The notes under the pieces: model-generated | What the model was told of the DNA's origin: nothing | The model's database searches: none | What the model saw: the letters and a program-made list of their open reading frames with translations, nothing else | In this document: one piece after another, positions 32,445-44,151 of the stretch | Layout: the number at the start of each line of letters is the position of its first letter | How positions within the stretch are numbered: the stretch's first letter is position 1 | Assembly (NCBI GenBank): GCA_009667805.1 | Contig: CM019065.1 | Span: 152,060,101-152,124,100 of the forward strand | DNA length: 64,000 bases | Direction: 5' to 3' | DNA from: Leptobrachium leishanense | Taxonomy: Eukaryota; Chordata; Amphibia; Anura; Megophryidae | Translations under genes and position numbers: made by a program

Positions 32445-32840
32445 TTAGTATTGTAAGGTTTGGAATGGTTTGAATTTACAGTAAAAAGGCAATCTGTTTT
32501 ATGACTTGTATGTCAAGGGAAGGGAATAGGGACTACCTGATGTCATGCCTCTCCTATTGTTCTTCCAGGAACTAAGCAGCAGGTGTCACATAGTTATGTG
32601 CTGTTTTGTAATCAAACAGGAGAGTTTTGTCAAACGAACAGCGGGAGGTTTGCTCATTAGTAATTTGAAGTGGAATACATAACAGTAAATAATAACAAAC
32701 TGGGGAAAGCTAAGGTCTCTATTGGAAGTTAATGGGAAGTCAAGCATTCATTAGTCAGGGTGCAGTGACGAGCCCCAGCACATATGGGGCTCCAGTTCCT
32801 AAGCACCTAGGAGCCACCCAAATCTGTATCTTGGCTATAA

Positions 32841-33255
32841 GCCTAGGGTCAGACTAACACATTTTTTCACGTTGTCCGTGAAAAAGTGCGTTTGAACGAA
32901 TGGACGCATTTTTTCATGGAATACGCGATAGTGGTCATACGATGCGCATTTTCGGCCATGATTTTGTACGGATCATCAATAAAACACTTTTTGCGTCTGG
33001 ATGTTATGTTGGCCAGACATTAGCAGCGTCTGACATCTCCTAATCACGCACACGCCGCTAGCGGACGCAGCGCACTCTGTACGTCAGTACTAGCGGCATC
33101 ACGTTCTCGAAAAAATGCGCTTGTGTGCCGCTTGCGTTGCATGGCCGCACTTTTGTGCGGCCCAACTTCGTACATTGCCCGTCATTTGCTGCTACTACGG
33201 CCATGATAAAGTGCAGCTGCACGCGCGTTCGCACTGCGTTAGTCTGACCCTAGCC
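32841..33255. mobile_element. PIF/Harbinger-type MITE, copy G
   Basis: 415 bp with ends GCCTAGGGTCAGAC and GTCTGACCCTAGCC, flanked by TAA at both sides (32838-32840 and 33256-33258). Same orientation as copy F. Confidence 0.9.
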
Positions 33256-33311
33256 TAAGGGCTATCATCAGTGTTTCCGAGCCAACAGTGCAGCTTATTC
33301 ATTGCTTACTG

Positions 33312-33450
33312 CAGGGATCTCAAACTCTGGTTCCTTCTCAGATATTGATGCCTACAATTCCCAGAATTCTTTGAATGCAATACATCGCGAGAGAATCGTG
33401 GGAGGTGCAGTTCAGAAAAATCGGGGGTGGGGGAGTGTTTGAGATTCCTG
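33312..33450. mobile_element. hAT-type MITE, 139 bp
   Basis: Ends CAGGGATCTCAAACTC and GAGTGTTTGAGATTCCTG (inverted, few mismatches), flanked by a perfect 8-bp duplication GCTTACTG at 33304-33311 and 33451-33458. Confidence 0.9.
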
Positions 33451-33593
33451 GCTTACTGAGTGAAGGCCAGAGTTGTATAACTGCTGCAAATTACAAACAT
33501 CACACAGTTGTGTAATAACCAGTTAGCTCCCAGTAGGAGATATCATAGGAGGAAGCATCCTATCCCTGTCATTCAAGAATCTGATTTTTTTAC

Positions 33594-33680
33594 TTAACCC
33601 CTTCAATGCTGAGCCATTTCACACCTGTGTGCTGAGCTCATCTTCACCATGCTTTACTCATCACATGTAAATACTATGTG
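33594..33680 (+). repeat. CTGAGCCATTTCACACC family, left end
   Basis: TTAACCCCTTCAATGCTGAG followed by CCATTTCACACCTGTGTGC matches 51222-51280. Truncated by a poly-A tract near 33690. Confidence 0.6.
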
Positions 33681-33692
33681 AAGTCATTAAAA

Positions 33693-33778
33693 AAAAAAAA
33701 AACAGGACATACTTGAAAACCGAGAAATCTCAATGTATTCTTCCTGGTAAAATACTTTGCAAATGAATAAAATAAATA
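33693..33778 (+). repeat. LINE/SINE 3' tail, copy 2
   Basis: CAGGACATACTTGAAAACCG ... TTCCTGGTAAAATACTTTG with an AATAAAATAAAT tail, following a run of A. Confidence 0.6.
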
Positions 33779-33779
33779 A

Positions 33780-35332
33780 TTGGATCATGCAAGATTCATA
33801 TAATGCGATGCTGGCTTGGGCCCCTATCGGCAAAGGTAGGAAAAATTGAGGCCAGGGAAGCCTGTTGGAAGTTGACATTATTTAGGATAGGGGATCATAT
33901 AGATGTGATCCTGGAGAGACCTAGGCGTTTGCGTAGCTTAGTCCAGGCCATTTTCGTGGTGTATATTAAGGGGTTATTTCATATTACTAAAGGGCGGGCA
34001 GGAGAGTGTTGGTGAATGAGTGTCTACAAGGAACCTGAGGGGAGCAGTGCTTCAACCGTGTAGTCCATGAAATGGGTAGATCCTTGTAGCTAATCTGATA
34101 TGCAACAATAGAGGGCTGCTAAACTATACTCTGATATAGTCCAGAAAATGAATGCCACCCCGTGTTAATGTCTGCTGTAAACTGAAAAGGGAAATGCGGG
34201 CTTGTTTATCCTACCATATGAAGGAAGCGAATCATTTTTGGATTAATTCAAGCTCCGGTTTGCAAAGCAGAATGGATAATACTTGAAGAGTGTCAGGTAT
34301 ATTACACAGAAAAAGAGAATTTTAAAATGGATGCTTGTAGCCATTTTGTTTTGAAAGACAGTTTTTCTCCAAAATTTCTCTAGGTTTAGAAATGAACGAG
34401 ATTTTTTTTTTTTTACAGAGTTCATTCCTGGGTGAAGTCTTTTATATTTTTTTTTAAGAAGTGCCAGACATGAAGGAACCTAGAATGTTTCTTTTGTGTG
34501 ATAAGGTTAGAGTTAAGTGCGAAGACGTGTCATAATTAAATTTATTGGTCTGTCTTAAAACAAAAGATATTTTGTCTTTTGGGTATAGGAATAAGAGTTA
34601 ATATTCTCTAATATAGATTTATATTTACTAAATATATGTTTATAATCAAGGTATATTTTATTATATTAACAGTAGGAAATATATATTCCAATAAATATTG
34701 TAGAAAGTATATAATTGGTAAATAATAAAATTTACTAAAGAATAGATTTTGTTGAGTTAACCAGAAAAGAATTTAGCTGATAGGACTCTGAGTCAAAAGG
34801 GAGTAGGGATATAAATCAAAGATGACAGATGGAGACACTGTGTCTAATAGCTGAGGAGAAGAGAAGGTCTTTGTTAAGTCAGATTGATCTTTTGACCCGA
34901 GATAGGATATTAAAAAGAAATGGGGGAATTAATTGAGAAGTGCAATACTGCCCTCTAGAGGATAGTAAATATATTAAAAATATTGCCCGTGACGTCAAAT
35001 TGGCTAGAATAAGCGGCAATGTTAGTTACAAGTCAGTCGGAGATTCCAGCATTCACAGACTCACACTGCAATGCATTAGACATGACACTCTGAGAGTCCA
35101 AGATTCCAACACTCAGACTCACACCACGATGCAGGCAGATCCCAAGACATGAGGCAATCAAGATTCTCACAAAATTTCTGACTCTCACCAAATCTCTAAC
35201 TCACATGCATGGATTATCTGATCGATAGTCTTCACACATTCCAAAAATTACTACATCAGGAATTCCAAGGCAGACTTATCAACATCCAAATTGGACAGGT
35301 AATGTATGAAATAAGGAATTAATGTAAATATA
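33780..35332. other. AT-rich DNA, no gene recognised
   Basis: No TIRs or coding motifs found. 34540-34740 is especially AT-rich. The 70-codon ORF near 33803-34015 has no recognisable feature. Confidence 0.4.
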
Positions 35333-36446
35333 TGTAGCGCTCACTCCCGGAGGAGCCGCTGAAAATGAACCACGGGTCAGTCTCCCCGCACTAGGGAATA
35401 AATATACTCCAACACAGTTGTGGGTTTTTATCATTTAAATAGTTTACTAAAATATTTGGCAGATGTTGAGATACGGTATTCACAGATATTATTACAGTAC
35501 TTTCGTATTGCGATAAAACGCGTAGCGGAAAAAAAACGAAACACGAGACTTCGTATTTCGGAAAATAAAATATTCGTAACCGAACATAAAAGAAAATGCA
35601 ATTGCACGAATATTCGGAAAAGGGACACGTAGCGGAACCCCAGAATATACAATCACTTCGTATCACGGTAAACGCGCAGCGGAAAAGAGAAAAATATATT
35701 CGGAACGTATCTTTAACCCCCGTTCCGATTCGTAACAAAATGAGTCCTGCACAGGTTAAGTCCCGGAATGTAAAAGGTATGTATGTGTGTAAGGTACCCG
35801 GGTACTGTTAACCTGGCCAGTGAATTTACTTAAGAAATGTCTTCGACTAGTCAAGTTGGGGCCCTGTGGACTTTAAAGAGAAAACAGCAGCGTGCTCTTT
35901 GTATTATAAACGGCCTTGGAGGCCTCTCACCCATCCGCCGGTTGCTTTAGGCTCCGCTGACCCAGGACGTCTCTCCGCTGGATTTTGACTGGGGATACTA
36001 GCGGCCGGATCCGTTGTCTGACTTCCCGTAGCTTGTCCACGACTTTTCCTCAGCTCACCGCCTGCTCTCTGTACCCGATCAACTTGCGGTGACTCCTTTC
36101 TCGAGGTCTTCGGTTGGTTCCATCTGCAGCAACTCTGGAACTTGGAGGGCTCCTTCTCTTGCGACTGAATGACCCGGTAACAGAACTGACAGGTCTCACT
36201 TGCTCTCCGCCCTAGGCCCTCTCACAAAGTATGGCACTGCGTCTGCTCTCTCTCATTCCCTGGCGCGCTCTGGCGCGTTCTCCACGAGGCAGAGGATGTA
36301 AGTGTCCAGTCCCCACCCACTTCCTGTCTTCTTGCAAAGCATGCCGGGCATTGTAGTCCCAATGTCCAGTGTCTCTGATCGCGATAGTCTCCATCTTGTG
36401 GCCAAAAATAGGTACTGCCACAGCAAGATTTTAACACAGCGCTACA
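35333..36446. mobile_element. Probable solo LTR or TIR element, 1.1 kb
   Basis: Starts TGTAGCGCT and ends AGCGCTACA (9-bp inverted ends), flanked by TATA at 35329-35332 and 36447-36450. An AATAAA lies near 35397. The middle carries repeated CGTATTTCGG/GCGGAAAA words, and the right third is GC-rich. The AT-rich TSD is weak evidence. It has the TG..CA form of an LTR. Confidence 0.55.
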
Positions 36447-36450
36447 TATA

Positions 36451-37549
36451 TATTTGTAGATATTCTTGCAACGTAGACTGAGACTTCTCAGATTCGGTTC
36501 GATCCAAATTCTAAGTATTTTCTATTCTGCAGATAGAAATATGAAGAAGTGGATATAAGGATTTATTCCTAAAAGAAATGTTGTAAGATTGATACCAATA
36601 TATATATTGAATTTGGAAATTACTGTGATTAAAATTAATAAGCAAGGAATTATATAACTACAAAATAAAAAGCAAAAGATTAGAAGTTTAATTCTCGAGC
36701 TTAGGGGAGGATTCACTAAATAAGTTTTTATTACTTATCATTAAATTAGCTCATCTTTTGTTGATCCATGTAGCATAGATATATATATATATCTATAAGA
36801 GCTGGCTGGTTAAACATTGTTTGCTGGGAAATGCATGTTGTATTAAGCAGAAATGTTTATTAACCATTTGTGTATTAGTTACTAACTGATAAGGTAAATG
36901 ATATTAATCATATATGCAGTTACTAACCGGAGATACATATATTGTGAAGCTAGTTTTTATATGCAGATGGATTGTGGTTTATAAATTTTTGTTTAGGATA
37001 GGAGATTTTAATTTTTTTTGTATACATAATAAATATATATATATTTTTATCTGATTATTGATTATTGTATTTTTTAAAGCAAAACACAGACAATTAAAAG
37101 AATTCAGGATAATTTCTAAGAAATATAAACGATTGATATTTGTGTCTCGTATAAGTTTCTTATGAAATAATAATCCCTGATATATTGGAGGCAACTGCCG
37201 AGGTAGGTCCAGTAAATCCAATATAGACATATTGGAGGCTTGGCTGATGAGTCCAATATATAACGTGTTGTATTCACGTGCAGAGATTATATCCGACAAG
37301 AGGATGTAACAGTTTTGTGAATAGTCATCTTGACAAGAAAAGTATGACACAGATAAGAGAGCGAAAGAGCACACCATGCGCCATCAATGTTTTTATATAC
37401 AATAAAATTAGATCGATGAGGTCAGTAGGCAAGAAAATCCTCAGGTAATTAATATAAGGAGTTGTTGACCATTGGAAAGCGGACTGGCGAAGTCAGTCTC
37501 CCCTCAGTTTGGGGCCTAATGGAAGAGCCACGGTCTTGTCATATTTTAT
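36451..37549. other. AT-rich DNA, no gene recognised
   Basis: Near 37180-37270 there are short repeats of ATATTGGAGGC / TCCAATATA words. The 132-codon minus ORF (36979-37377) has a composition typical of AT-rich noise and no recognisable motif. Confidence 0.4.
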
Positions 37550-37554
37550 TTTAA

Positions 37555-37885
37555 AACAAATATACAAATCTGTATTTAGGGAGCGCAAAATTCAATCAAT
37601 AGTCAAGTTCTTTCTTCATAGTTGGTGGGAGGGGCCCCCCTAAGAGGCCTGAGCATGCTAACAGTGAGCCGATTGGCTCCTCATTTGTGAGTGGAATTTC
37701 TGTCATACTGTTACATCGTTTGCATAGCACTACGATATTGCACAATCAGGTTGTTTTCTATATGTTTTAGGTGCCATTGATACAAGTTAACTTTGGACCT
37801 TATCTAATACCTGCTATGAAGAAAGACCTTGACTATTGATTGAACATTATTTTGCGCTCCCTAAATACAGATTTGTATATTTGTT
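37555..37885. repeat. Inverted repeat, about 70-bp arms, 190-bp spacer
   Basis: 37555-37622 pairs with 37814-37885, for example CTATGAAGAAAGA.CTTGAC and GCGCTCCCTAAATACAGATT. A direct ATATTTTATTTTAAA occurs at 37550 and again at 38019, which could be a long target duplication around the whole segment. Confidence 0.7.
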
Positions 37886-38019
37886 TTACATCTATTCTGG
37901 TGGGGGACACACCTTGTGGTGAGCTGCATGATCGGGATAGGCTGCTCTTTTGGTCAAATTCTTGGTCATATAACATCTTTAGCGTCAGCACCCAGACACC
38001 TGTCAAGGTCTTTAGACTT

Positions 38020-38230
38020 TTATATTTTATTTTAAATCCGACGTTGCATGAAAAGAATCCAGTAGGGAAAGAAGTTTGGAAATATCAGAGGCAGAGTTGA
38101 ACAGAAATTGTAAAAGATCGTCAGCAAACCCCACTGCTTTCAAGGTCCAATGAAATTCTGTCAAAGGTCTTGTCAGCATCCCAATTTAGCAATACGTTGG
38201 GGGAGCGAGGAGTGAGGAAGACCAGAATGC
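38020..38230 (-). pseudogene. L1 ORF2 RT fragment (motif A region)
   Basis: The minus-strand translation includes NWDADKTFDRISLDLESSGV, which resembles the L1 RT segment D.EKAFDRV.W, with a stop and frame change soon after. Only about 70 codons remain. Confidence 0.55.
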
Positions 38231-38287
38231 TGCTATAGCCTTATGAATATTTTTAGTGGAGTGATGACAGCGCATAGTGGCTTCACT

Positions 38288-38340
38288 AGGGTTGGTGTCA
38301 CCCAGGGCGGTAACTCATGGTGTCACCCCCCCCAGTATTT
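38288..38340. repeat. GTGTCACCC hairpin, possible MITE end
   Basis: GGTTGGTGTCACCCAGGGCG then GGTGTCACCCC, a known-looking TIR-like sequence. No right end was found; a GC-rich block follows to about 38640 without recognisable genes. Confidence 0.3.
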
Positions 38341-39200
38341 CCTTCATGGCGGTGGATACCCAGATGGATAGACAGACGCAGATGGATAGACGTCACATGT
38401 AGGCTGTGTAATCTATGCAGAATGCGGCCCGCCCGCAGCCGACACGCTGCACGCTTCATTGGCTGCAGGAGGAAGGCCAGAGTTCAGGTCGTCCATGTGC
38501 CGCCAATGACGTACGGTGTGCGCAGGCTGTGGGGAGGGGCTGAGGCGGCCGCATTGAAGACTGCAGGACGTACCTGTACGCTCTGCATCTTCAAAGCCCT
38601 CCCGCCACCCACACGGCATAGGGTTAAGAGGCCAGGTGCAAGGTAAAAGTTTTTTTTCTTAGAAAACATTTTTAATACCCATTCCGAAAACAAGTATTAA
38701 AGTAATCTGTGGGTATGTAAATGTTAGACATGTGCAATTAGTTTCGTTCCGAATTGAAATTCGGCCGAATTTCACCATTTTCGTATTTCGGGAGCATTTC
38801 CGAAAACGAAATATCGATCATCCGAAATTTCGGATCGATTTGATTTGGTGATTCGGATCATTTCGGCTATTCGGATCATTTTTGGGTGATTCGGATCATT
38901 TCGGCTATTCGGATCATTTTCGGGTGATTCGGATCAGTTGGTTTTTCGCTTTTTTTGTGAGTTATTTCCTTTTTATTGCTTTATTTAAGAATGGGAAGTA
39001 GATTACTACCAATAGAATGAAAGTTTCTTTACTTATTTATTCTTTTAGGATTTTTTTTAGATTTTTTTTGGGTGAAATTTAAGGTTTCCCAACTTTTTAT
39101 TAAAGAAACAAGGCTTTTTAACCCATAGGTTTCAATGCAGCACCAGCATATGAATCCACACACTGCTGGGAAGTGCCTCTCTGCAGTATAATTAATGCAG

Positions 39201-39351
39201 CATAAGGATCCGCACACTGCCGGGCAGCACCTCTCTGGAGATCGATTCATTGATTCGAATCGATTCATTTTTTCATCAGTCAGTTTTTCATTTTTTATGA
39301 GTTATAATTAATGCAGCATATGAATCCACACATTTCTGGGAAGTTCCCGGC
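39201..39351 (+). repeat. Left inverted arm of the satellite block
   Basis: Pairs with 41250-41400 over 150 bp, sharing GCACACTGCCGGGCAGCACC, TCTCTGGAGATCGA, TTTTTTATGAGTTATAATTA and AAGTTCCCGGC. It contains one and a half satellite-like units. Confidence 0.85.
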
Positions 39352-39418
39352 AGTGTGCAGATTCACATGCTGCATTAATTATACTGCAGAGAGGTGCTGC
39401 CTGTTCATATGCTGCATC

Positions 39419-41249
39419 ACCTCTCTGCAGTATAATTAATGCAGTATATGAAGCCACACACTGCGGGGAAGCGCCTCTCTGCAGTATAATTAATGCAGTA
39501 TATGAAGCCACACACTGCGGGGAAGCGCCTCTCTGCAGTATAATTAATGCAGCATATGAATCCGCACACTGCGGGGAAGCGACTCTCTGCGGTATAATTA
39601 ATGCAGCATATGAATCCGCACACTGCAGGGAAGCGCCTCTCTGCGGTATAATTAATGAAATGCAGCATATGAATCCGCACACTGCGGGGAAGCGCCTCTC
39701 TGCAGTATAATTAATGCAGCATATGAATCCGCACACTGCGAGGAAGCGCCTCTCTGCAGTATAATTAATGCAGTATATGAAGCCACACACTGTGGGGAAG
39801 CGCCTCTCTGTGGTATAATTAATGCAGCATATGAATCCGCACACTGCGGGGAAGCGACTCTCTGCTGTATAATTAATGCAGCATATGAATCCGCACACTG
39901 CGGGGAAGCGCCTCTCTGCGGTATAATTAATACAGCATTTGAATCCGCACACTGCGGGGCAGCGCCTCTCTGCGGTATAATTAATGCAGCATTTGAATCC
40001 GCACACTGCGGGGAAGCGCCTCTCTGCGGTATAATTAATGCAGCATATGAATCCGCACACTTCGGGGAAGCGCCTCTCTGCGATATAATTAATGCAGCAT
40101 TTGAATCCGCACACTGCGGGGAAGCGCCTCTCTGCGGTATAATTAATGCAGCATATGAATCCGCACACTGCGGGGCAGCGCCTCTCTGCGGTATAATTAA
40201 TGCAGCATTTGAATCTGCACACTGCGGGGCAGCGCCTCTCTGCGGTATAATTAATGCAGCATTTGAATCCGCACACTGCGGGGAAGCGCCTCTCTGCGGT
40301 ATAATTAATGCAGCATATGAATCCGCACACTTCGGGGAAGCCCCTCTCTGCGGTATAATTAATGCAGCATTTGAATCCGCACACTGCGGGGAAGCGCCTC
40401 TCTGCGGTATAATTAATGCAGCATTTGAATCTTCACACTGCGGGGCAGCGCCTCTCTGCGGTATAATTAATGCAGCATTTGAATCCGCACACTGCAGGGA
40501 AGCGCCTCTCTGCGGTATAATTAATGCAGCATATGAATCCGCACACTGCGGGGCAGCGCCTCTCTGCGGTATAATTAATGCAGCATTTGAATCCGCACAC
40601 TGCGGGGCAGCGCCTCTCTGCGGTATAATTAATGCAGCATTTGAATCCGCACACTGCGGGGAAGCGCCTCTCTGCGGTATAATTAATGCAGCATATGAAT
40701 CCGCACACTTCGGGGAAGCGCCTCTCTGCGGTATAATTAATGCAGCATTTGAATCCGCACACTGCGGGGAAGCGCCTCTCTGCGGTATAATTAATGCAGC
40801 ATTTGAATCCGCACACTGCGGGGAAGCGCCTCTCTGCGGTATAATTAATGCAGCATTTGAATCCGCACACTGCGGGGGAGCGCCTCTCTGCGGTATAATT
40901 AATGCAGCATTTGAATCCGCACACTGCGGGGAAGCGCCTCTCTGCGGTATAATTAATGCAGCATTTGAATCCGCACACTGCGGGGAAGCGCCTCTCTGCG
41001 GTATAATTAATGCAGCATTTGAATCCGCACACTGCGGGGAAGCGCCTTTCTGCGGTATAATTAATGCAGCATATGAATCCGCACACTGCGGGGAAGCGCC
41101 TCTCTGCGGTATAATTAATGCAGCATATGAATCCGCACACTGCCGGGCAGCGCCTCTCTGCGGTATAATTAATGCAGCATTTGAATCCGCACACTGCGGG
41201 GCAGCGCCTCTCTGCGGTATAATTAATGCAGCATTTGAATCCGCACACT
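39419..41249 (-). repeat. 54-bp satellite, about 34 units
   Basis: Units contain CTCTCTGCGGTATAATTAAT, GCAGCATTTGAATCCGCACA and CTGCGGGGAAGCGC. Variants alternate in short runs (CATATGAATCC with CATTTGAATCC, GGGGAAG with GGGGCAG, TGCGGGG with TTCGGGG), suggesting expansion of higher-order blocks. Because 54 is a multiple of three and units lack stops, minus-strand ORFs of up to 541 codons appear with an 18-residue period. I treat these as artefacts. Confidence 0.95.
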
Positions 41250-41400
41250 GCCGGGAACTTCGAAGCAGTGTGTGCATTCATATGCTGCATTAATTATAAC
41301 TCATAAAAAACGAAAAAGTAACTGATCCAAAAAATGAATCAATCCAAATCAATGAGTCGATCTCCAGAGAGGTGCTGCCCGGCAGTGTGCGGTTTCATAT
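41250..41400 (-). repeat. Right inverted arm of the satellite block
   Basis: Inverted partner of 39201-39351, with a few substitutions and small indels. Confidence 0.85.
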
Positions 41401-41599
41401 AGCATTATATCTGAGTGGTTCCCCACCTCACCCTCTTGTTTAAACATTTCCACCTTCCTATCAATCTCAAGACACCAGCGGTCGCTTAGCACATATAACG
41501 GCGATATTGTCCCACTCCTAGATGAGAAATTGGGCCTCCTTTTTTACACTATTGAATCAATCTCCCAACTCATACAGAAAAAATGGCGTCATGCCTGTA

Positions 41600-41760
41600 C
41601 TCAGAGCGGTTACAACAGCCAGGAGTAACAACCCAGTTCATGTATAAAACATAACAAGAAAAAAAAGATGTCATCTGCGCTCGTTTCTATATAATTCCAT
41701 GTGCAACAAAACACTGTCAGAGCTTTTAGTTTGCTTAAATGGCCATTGAATCTCACAACT
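41600..41760 (+). repeat. Unclassified dispersed family, copy 1
   Basis: Contains CAGCCAGGAGTAACAACCCA, GATGTCATCTGCGCTCGTTT and AATGGCCATTGAATCTC. These phrases recur at 44865, inverted at 45180-45740, and in diverged form at 55360. Confidence 0.6.
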
Positions 41761-42185
41761 CACAGCCCAAGCTCAGCTGATCACTGAAGTGGAAGAATGC
41801 ATTTCTATCTTGGAGGATGAGACAACACCACTAAAAAAAAAAATAATAAACAAAAAAATCCGAAGTCATGATTTTTGCAGAACTCACACATATAATATAT
41901 TGTGTTTTTTCAGTGGACTCAGCAGGTACAAAACATATCATTACCAAGGGAATATGTCATGTCACGTCAGAAAACTACTTAAAACGTTTAAGGGAGAAAA
42001 GTTTAATTTATATTCAGAGCTCTGTAATTTACAGTGTAAATTTATTATTGTACAATTATCATCCAAACATTTGTATCATGTACTCTTTACATAACAAAAA
42101 AAATAAAAAAAAAAATAGAGAAAATGTCACTGCATTTTTTTCCAAGGAAATAAGCAAATTTAATCAAAACTAACAATCAGTCATA

Positions 42186-42270
42186 TTTATTTATTTATTT
42201 ATTTATAAAGGATTTTACCAGGAAGGATACATTGAGATTTCTCTCGTTTTCAAGTATGTTTTCAAGTATG
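42186..42270 (-). repeat. LINE/SINE 3' tail, copy 3
   Basis: Inverted copy: (TTTA)n, then TTACCAGGAAGGATACATTG and CTCTCGTTTTCAAGTATG, with a duplicated TTTTCAAGTATG. Confidence 0.65.
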
Positions 42271-42464
42271 TCATAAGGAGTTATTCACTAAGCACTTCTG
42301 TAAAATTGGCTAGTCTCCTATTAGTATTGGACTGCCATTGTTTGCAACAATGATAAATATACTTTGGCAACTTTAACGTTACAGTTACAAGCATACTCCT
42401 TACTAACATACCTCAATACAGAATGCACCTGTAAACATGTAACCTAGTGACTATATTTCCTACA

Positions 42465-42640
42465 TATTTATTTTCTGTTAATCTGTATATTTGTGTTGTT
42501 TTTATAATATCTTCCATTTATTACTTTGTATTTCTGTAACTGTAACACTTCAATGTTCTTGAACCCAGGACATACTTGAAAACGAGAGAAATCTCAATGT
42601 ATCCTTCCTGTTAAAATACTTTATAAATAAATAAATTTAT
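42465..42640 (+). repeat. LINE/SINE 3' tail, copy 4
   Basis: Matches 10730-10915 over its whole length, including TTCTGTTAATCTGTATATTTG upstream of the stem-loop block, with an (AAAT)n tail. Confidence 0.7.
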
Positions 42641-42830
42641 AAAGCGCCAACAGATTCCTTAGCGCTGTACAATGGGAGAGCCAGAATAACAAACATACAT
42701 ACACGTTACACACACAGAACAGTAGGAGGGAAGGACACTGCTCATGAGCTTACAATCTAAGAGGAGAGGGGTGACACAGTAGGTGAGGGTGAAAGTGGCG
42801 ATCCTAATTGAACTCTGAAAGAAAAATGGT
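42641..42830 (-). repeat. L2 LINE 3' UTR fragment
   Basis: Matches the L2 3' UTR at 49575-49760: TTATAAAGCGCCAACAGATT CC, GCGCTGTACAATGGGAG and GCTTACAATCTAAGAGGAG. Minus orientation. It directly abuts the previous tail. Confidence 0.65.
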
Positions 42831-42984
42831 ATAAAACAATGTCAGACAACTTTGACTGAAACTGGTGGAAAAAAATGGTGAGATCTACGCTGAGCAAATT
42901 CGGCAAAAACTACAATGGAAAGAATGAAAAACTTCTGCAAACTACAGTATAGTGGAAGTTCCATGAATAGTGAAGTTACGGTTA

Positions 42985-43080
42985 CAAATTTTTATAAAGC
43001 GCTAACCAGTTCCGTAGCGCTGTACAGTGGGAGGCAGAACAACAAATAAATATACAGGTTAAACACGCAGTGAAGTAAAA
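42985..43080 (-). repeat. L2 LINE 3' UTR fragment
   Basis: TTTATAAAGCGCTAACCAGT, TCCGTAGCGCTGTACAGTGG and GAACAACAAATAAATATACAGG, as at 42641. Confidence 0.6.
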
Positions 43081-43389
43081 CCACTGGATTTTTTTCCATG
43101 TAATACTGGTGGTTATTGAATAACATCTTAAATTTTTCTGTTGTATTGTGGCACATTGTGTTTCATATATAAAATGCTGAGCATGGAATTGCCATTTATT
43201 TTAATATGTACACATAACTCCAAATTCAAGGAGGGGTTTAAAAGGTAATTATGAAAGTAATGATTATAAGGCTAGGGAATTAGTTTTCTCAAACACACAT
43301 TTATTTACCTCACAGAATATAATTTGGTCTTAAAAAAAAAGAAAAAATACTAACATATTCCTGGTCTCGTTGACCCACTGGGACATTTT

Positions 43390-43930
43390 AGGGGCAGTGC
43401 TGGGTAGAATTAGCTCTCTGTTATGTTAAAGCACTGTTATGGTAGTCACTTGGAACTTCGGGTAGATGGACATAGAGAATCTTTTGGGAGAGGTGGGATT
43501 GTTAGTTTTGGTGGGACTGACATTTTATATTGTTGACCAGTCCTCTCCTATTTCAAAGTCGCCCTGTTCCTCTTGTAGGTACAGTGTGCCCGTGTTTAAT
43601 GTGCCCTATTCCCTGATGTTTGTTTTGTACCCTGGCAGAATTCTGTATTGTTCCCTGGTGTGTTCATTGTAGAGGGTCAGGTTGTATATGATGTGCTGTT
43701 TCCCTGATGTATACTGTATTGTTGTTTTATTGTCCTAAATGTTTCTCCATGCTAGTCCACAAGAACTAGATAAAACCAGATTTCTGCTGAACTCACCCAG
43801 GGAACTGGATGGAGCCAGTTCTGGAACTATGCCTTTCTCCTCCCTGTCATGAGGCAGAGGGGTGTTCCTTCCTCTATCTATTACACTTTATCAATGCAAA
43901 GGCGTGTTGGGCTGTCCATTTTTTGTGTGT
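43390..43930 (+). repeat. LTR-like sequence related to 23.4 kb (tentative)
   Basis: Shares GTGCCCTATTCCCTGATGTT and GTGTTCATTGTAGAG with the region at 23436-23490. No boundaries or TSD were found. Confidence 0.3.
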
Positions 43931-43971
43931 TGTCTCATTGGTCCTTTTGTACCTTCAGCTATAGTTACAAG

Positions 43972-44033
43972 TATTTATAAAGCGCTAACAAGTTCCGTAA
44001 CGCTGCAGAATGGATGATACAGAATAACAAATG
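43972..44033 (-). repeat. L2 3' UTR fragment, target of a TIR element
   Basis: TTTATAAAGCGCTAACAAGT, TCCGTAACGCTGCAGAATGG, then AGAATAACAAATG, where the element at 44036 is inserted. Confidence 0.6.
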
Positions 44034-44151
44034 TACAGTATTTTTCGCTCCATAAGACGCACTTTTCTCCCCCCAAAAAGTGGGGGGAAAAGTGGGTGCG
44101 TCTTATGAAGCGAATGCCCCATGATATGCCTCAGCTCACCTGCTGCCGCCG

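Larger units (their letters stand above)
38725..41400. mobile_element. TTCGG-type element carrying a 54-bp satellite
   Basis: The left end TAGACATGTGCAATTAG resembles TAGGGATGTGC of the element at 54018, followed by a TTCGGAT/ATTTCGG-rich zone to 38940. Then come two inverted arms (39201-39351 and 41250-41400) around a 54-bp tandem array. No matching right terminus is seen after 41400, so the 3' boundary is uncertain. Confidence 0.5.

Noticed and set aside
36979..37377. 132-codon minus ORF as a possible membrane protein
   Set aside because: Composition follows from AT-rich DNA; no motif, no start context, no relatives in the window.
39400..41260. CRISPR-like array
   Set aside because: Units are contiguous without unique spacers and the genome is eukaryotic.
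39308..41290. Minus-strand ORFs of 285, 358 and 541 codons with an 18-residue Cys-containing repeat
   Set aside because: They are the translation of a 54-bp satellite in several frames; the period is a multiple of three and units lack stops. No start context or unique domain.
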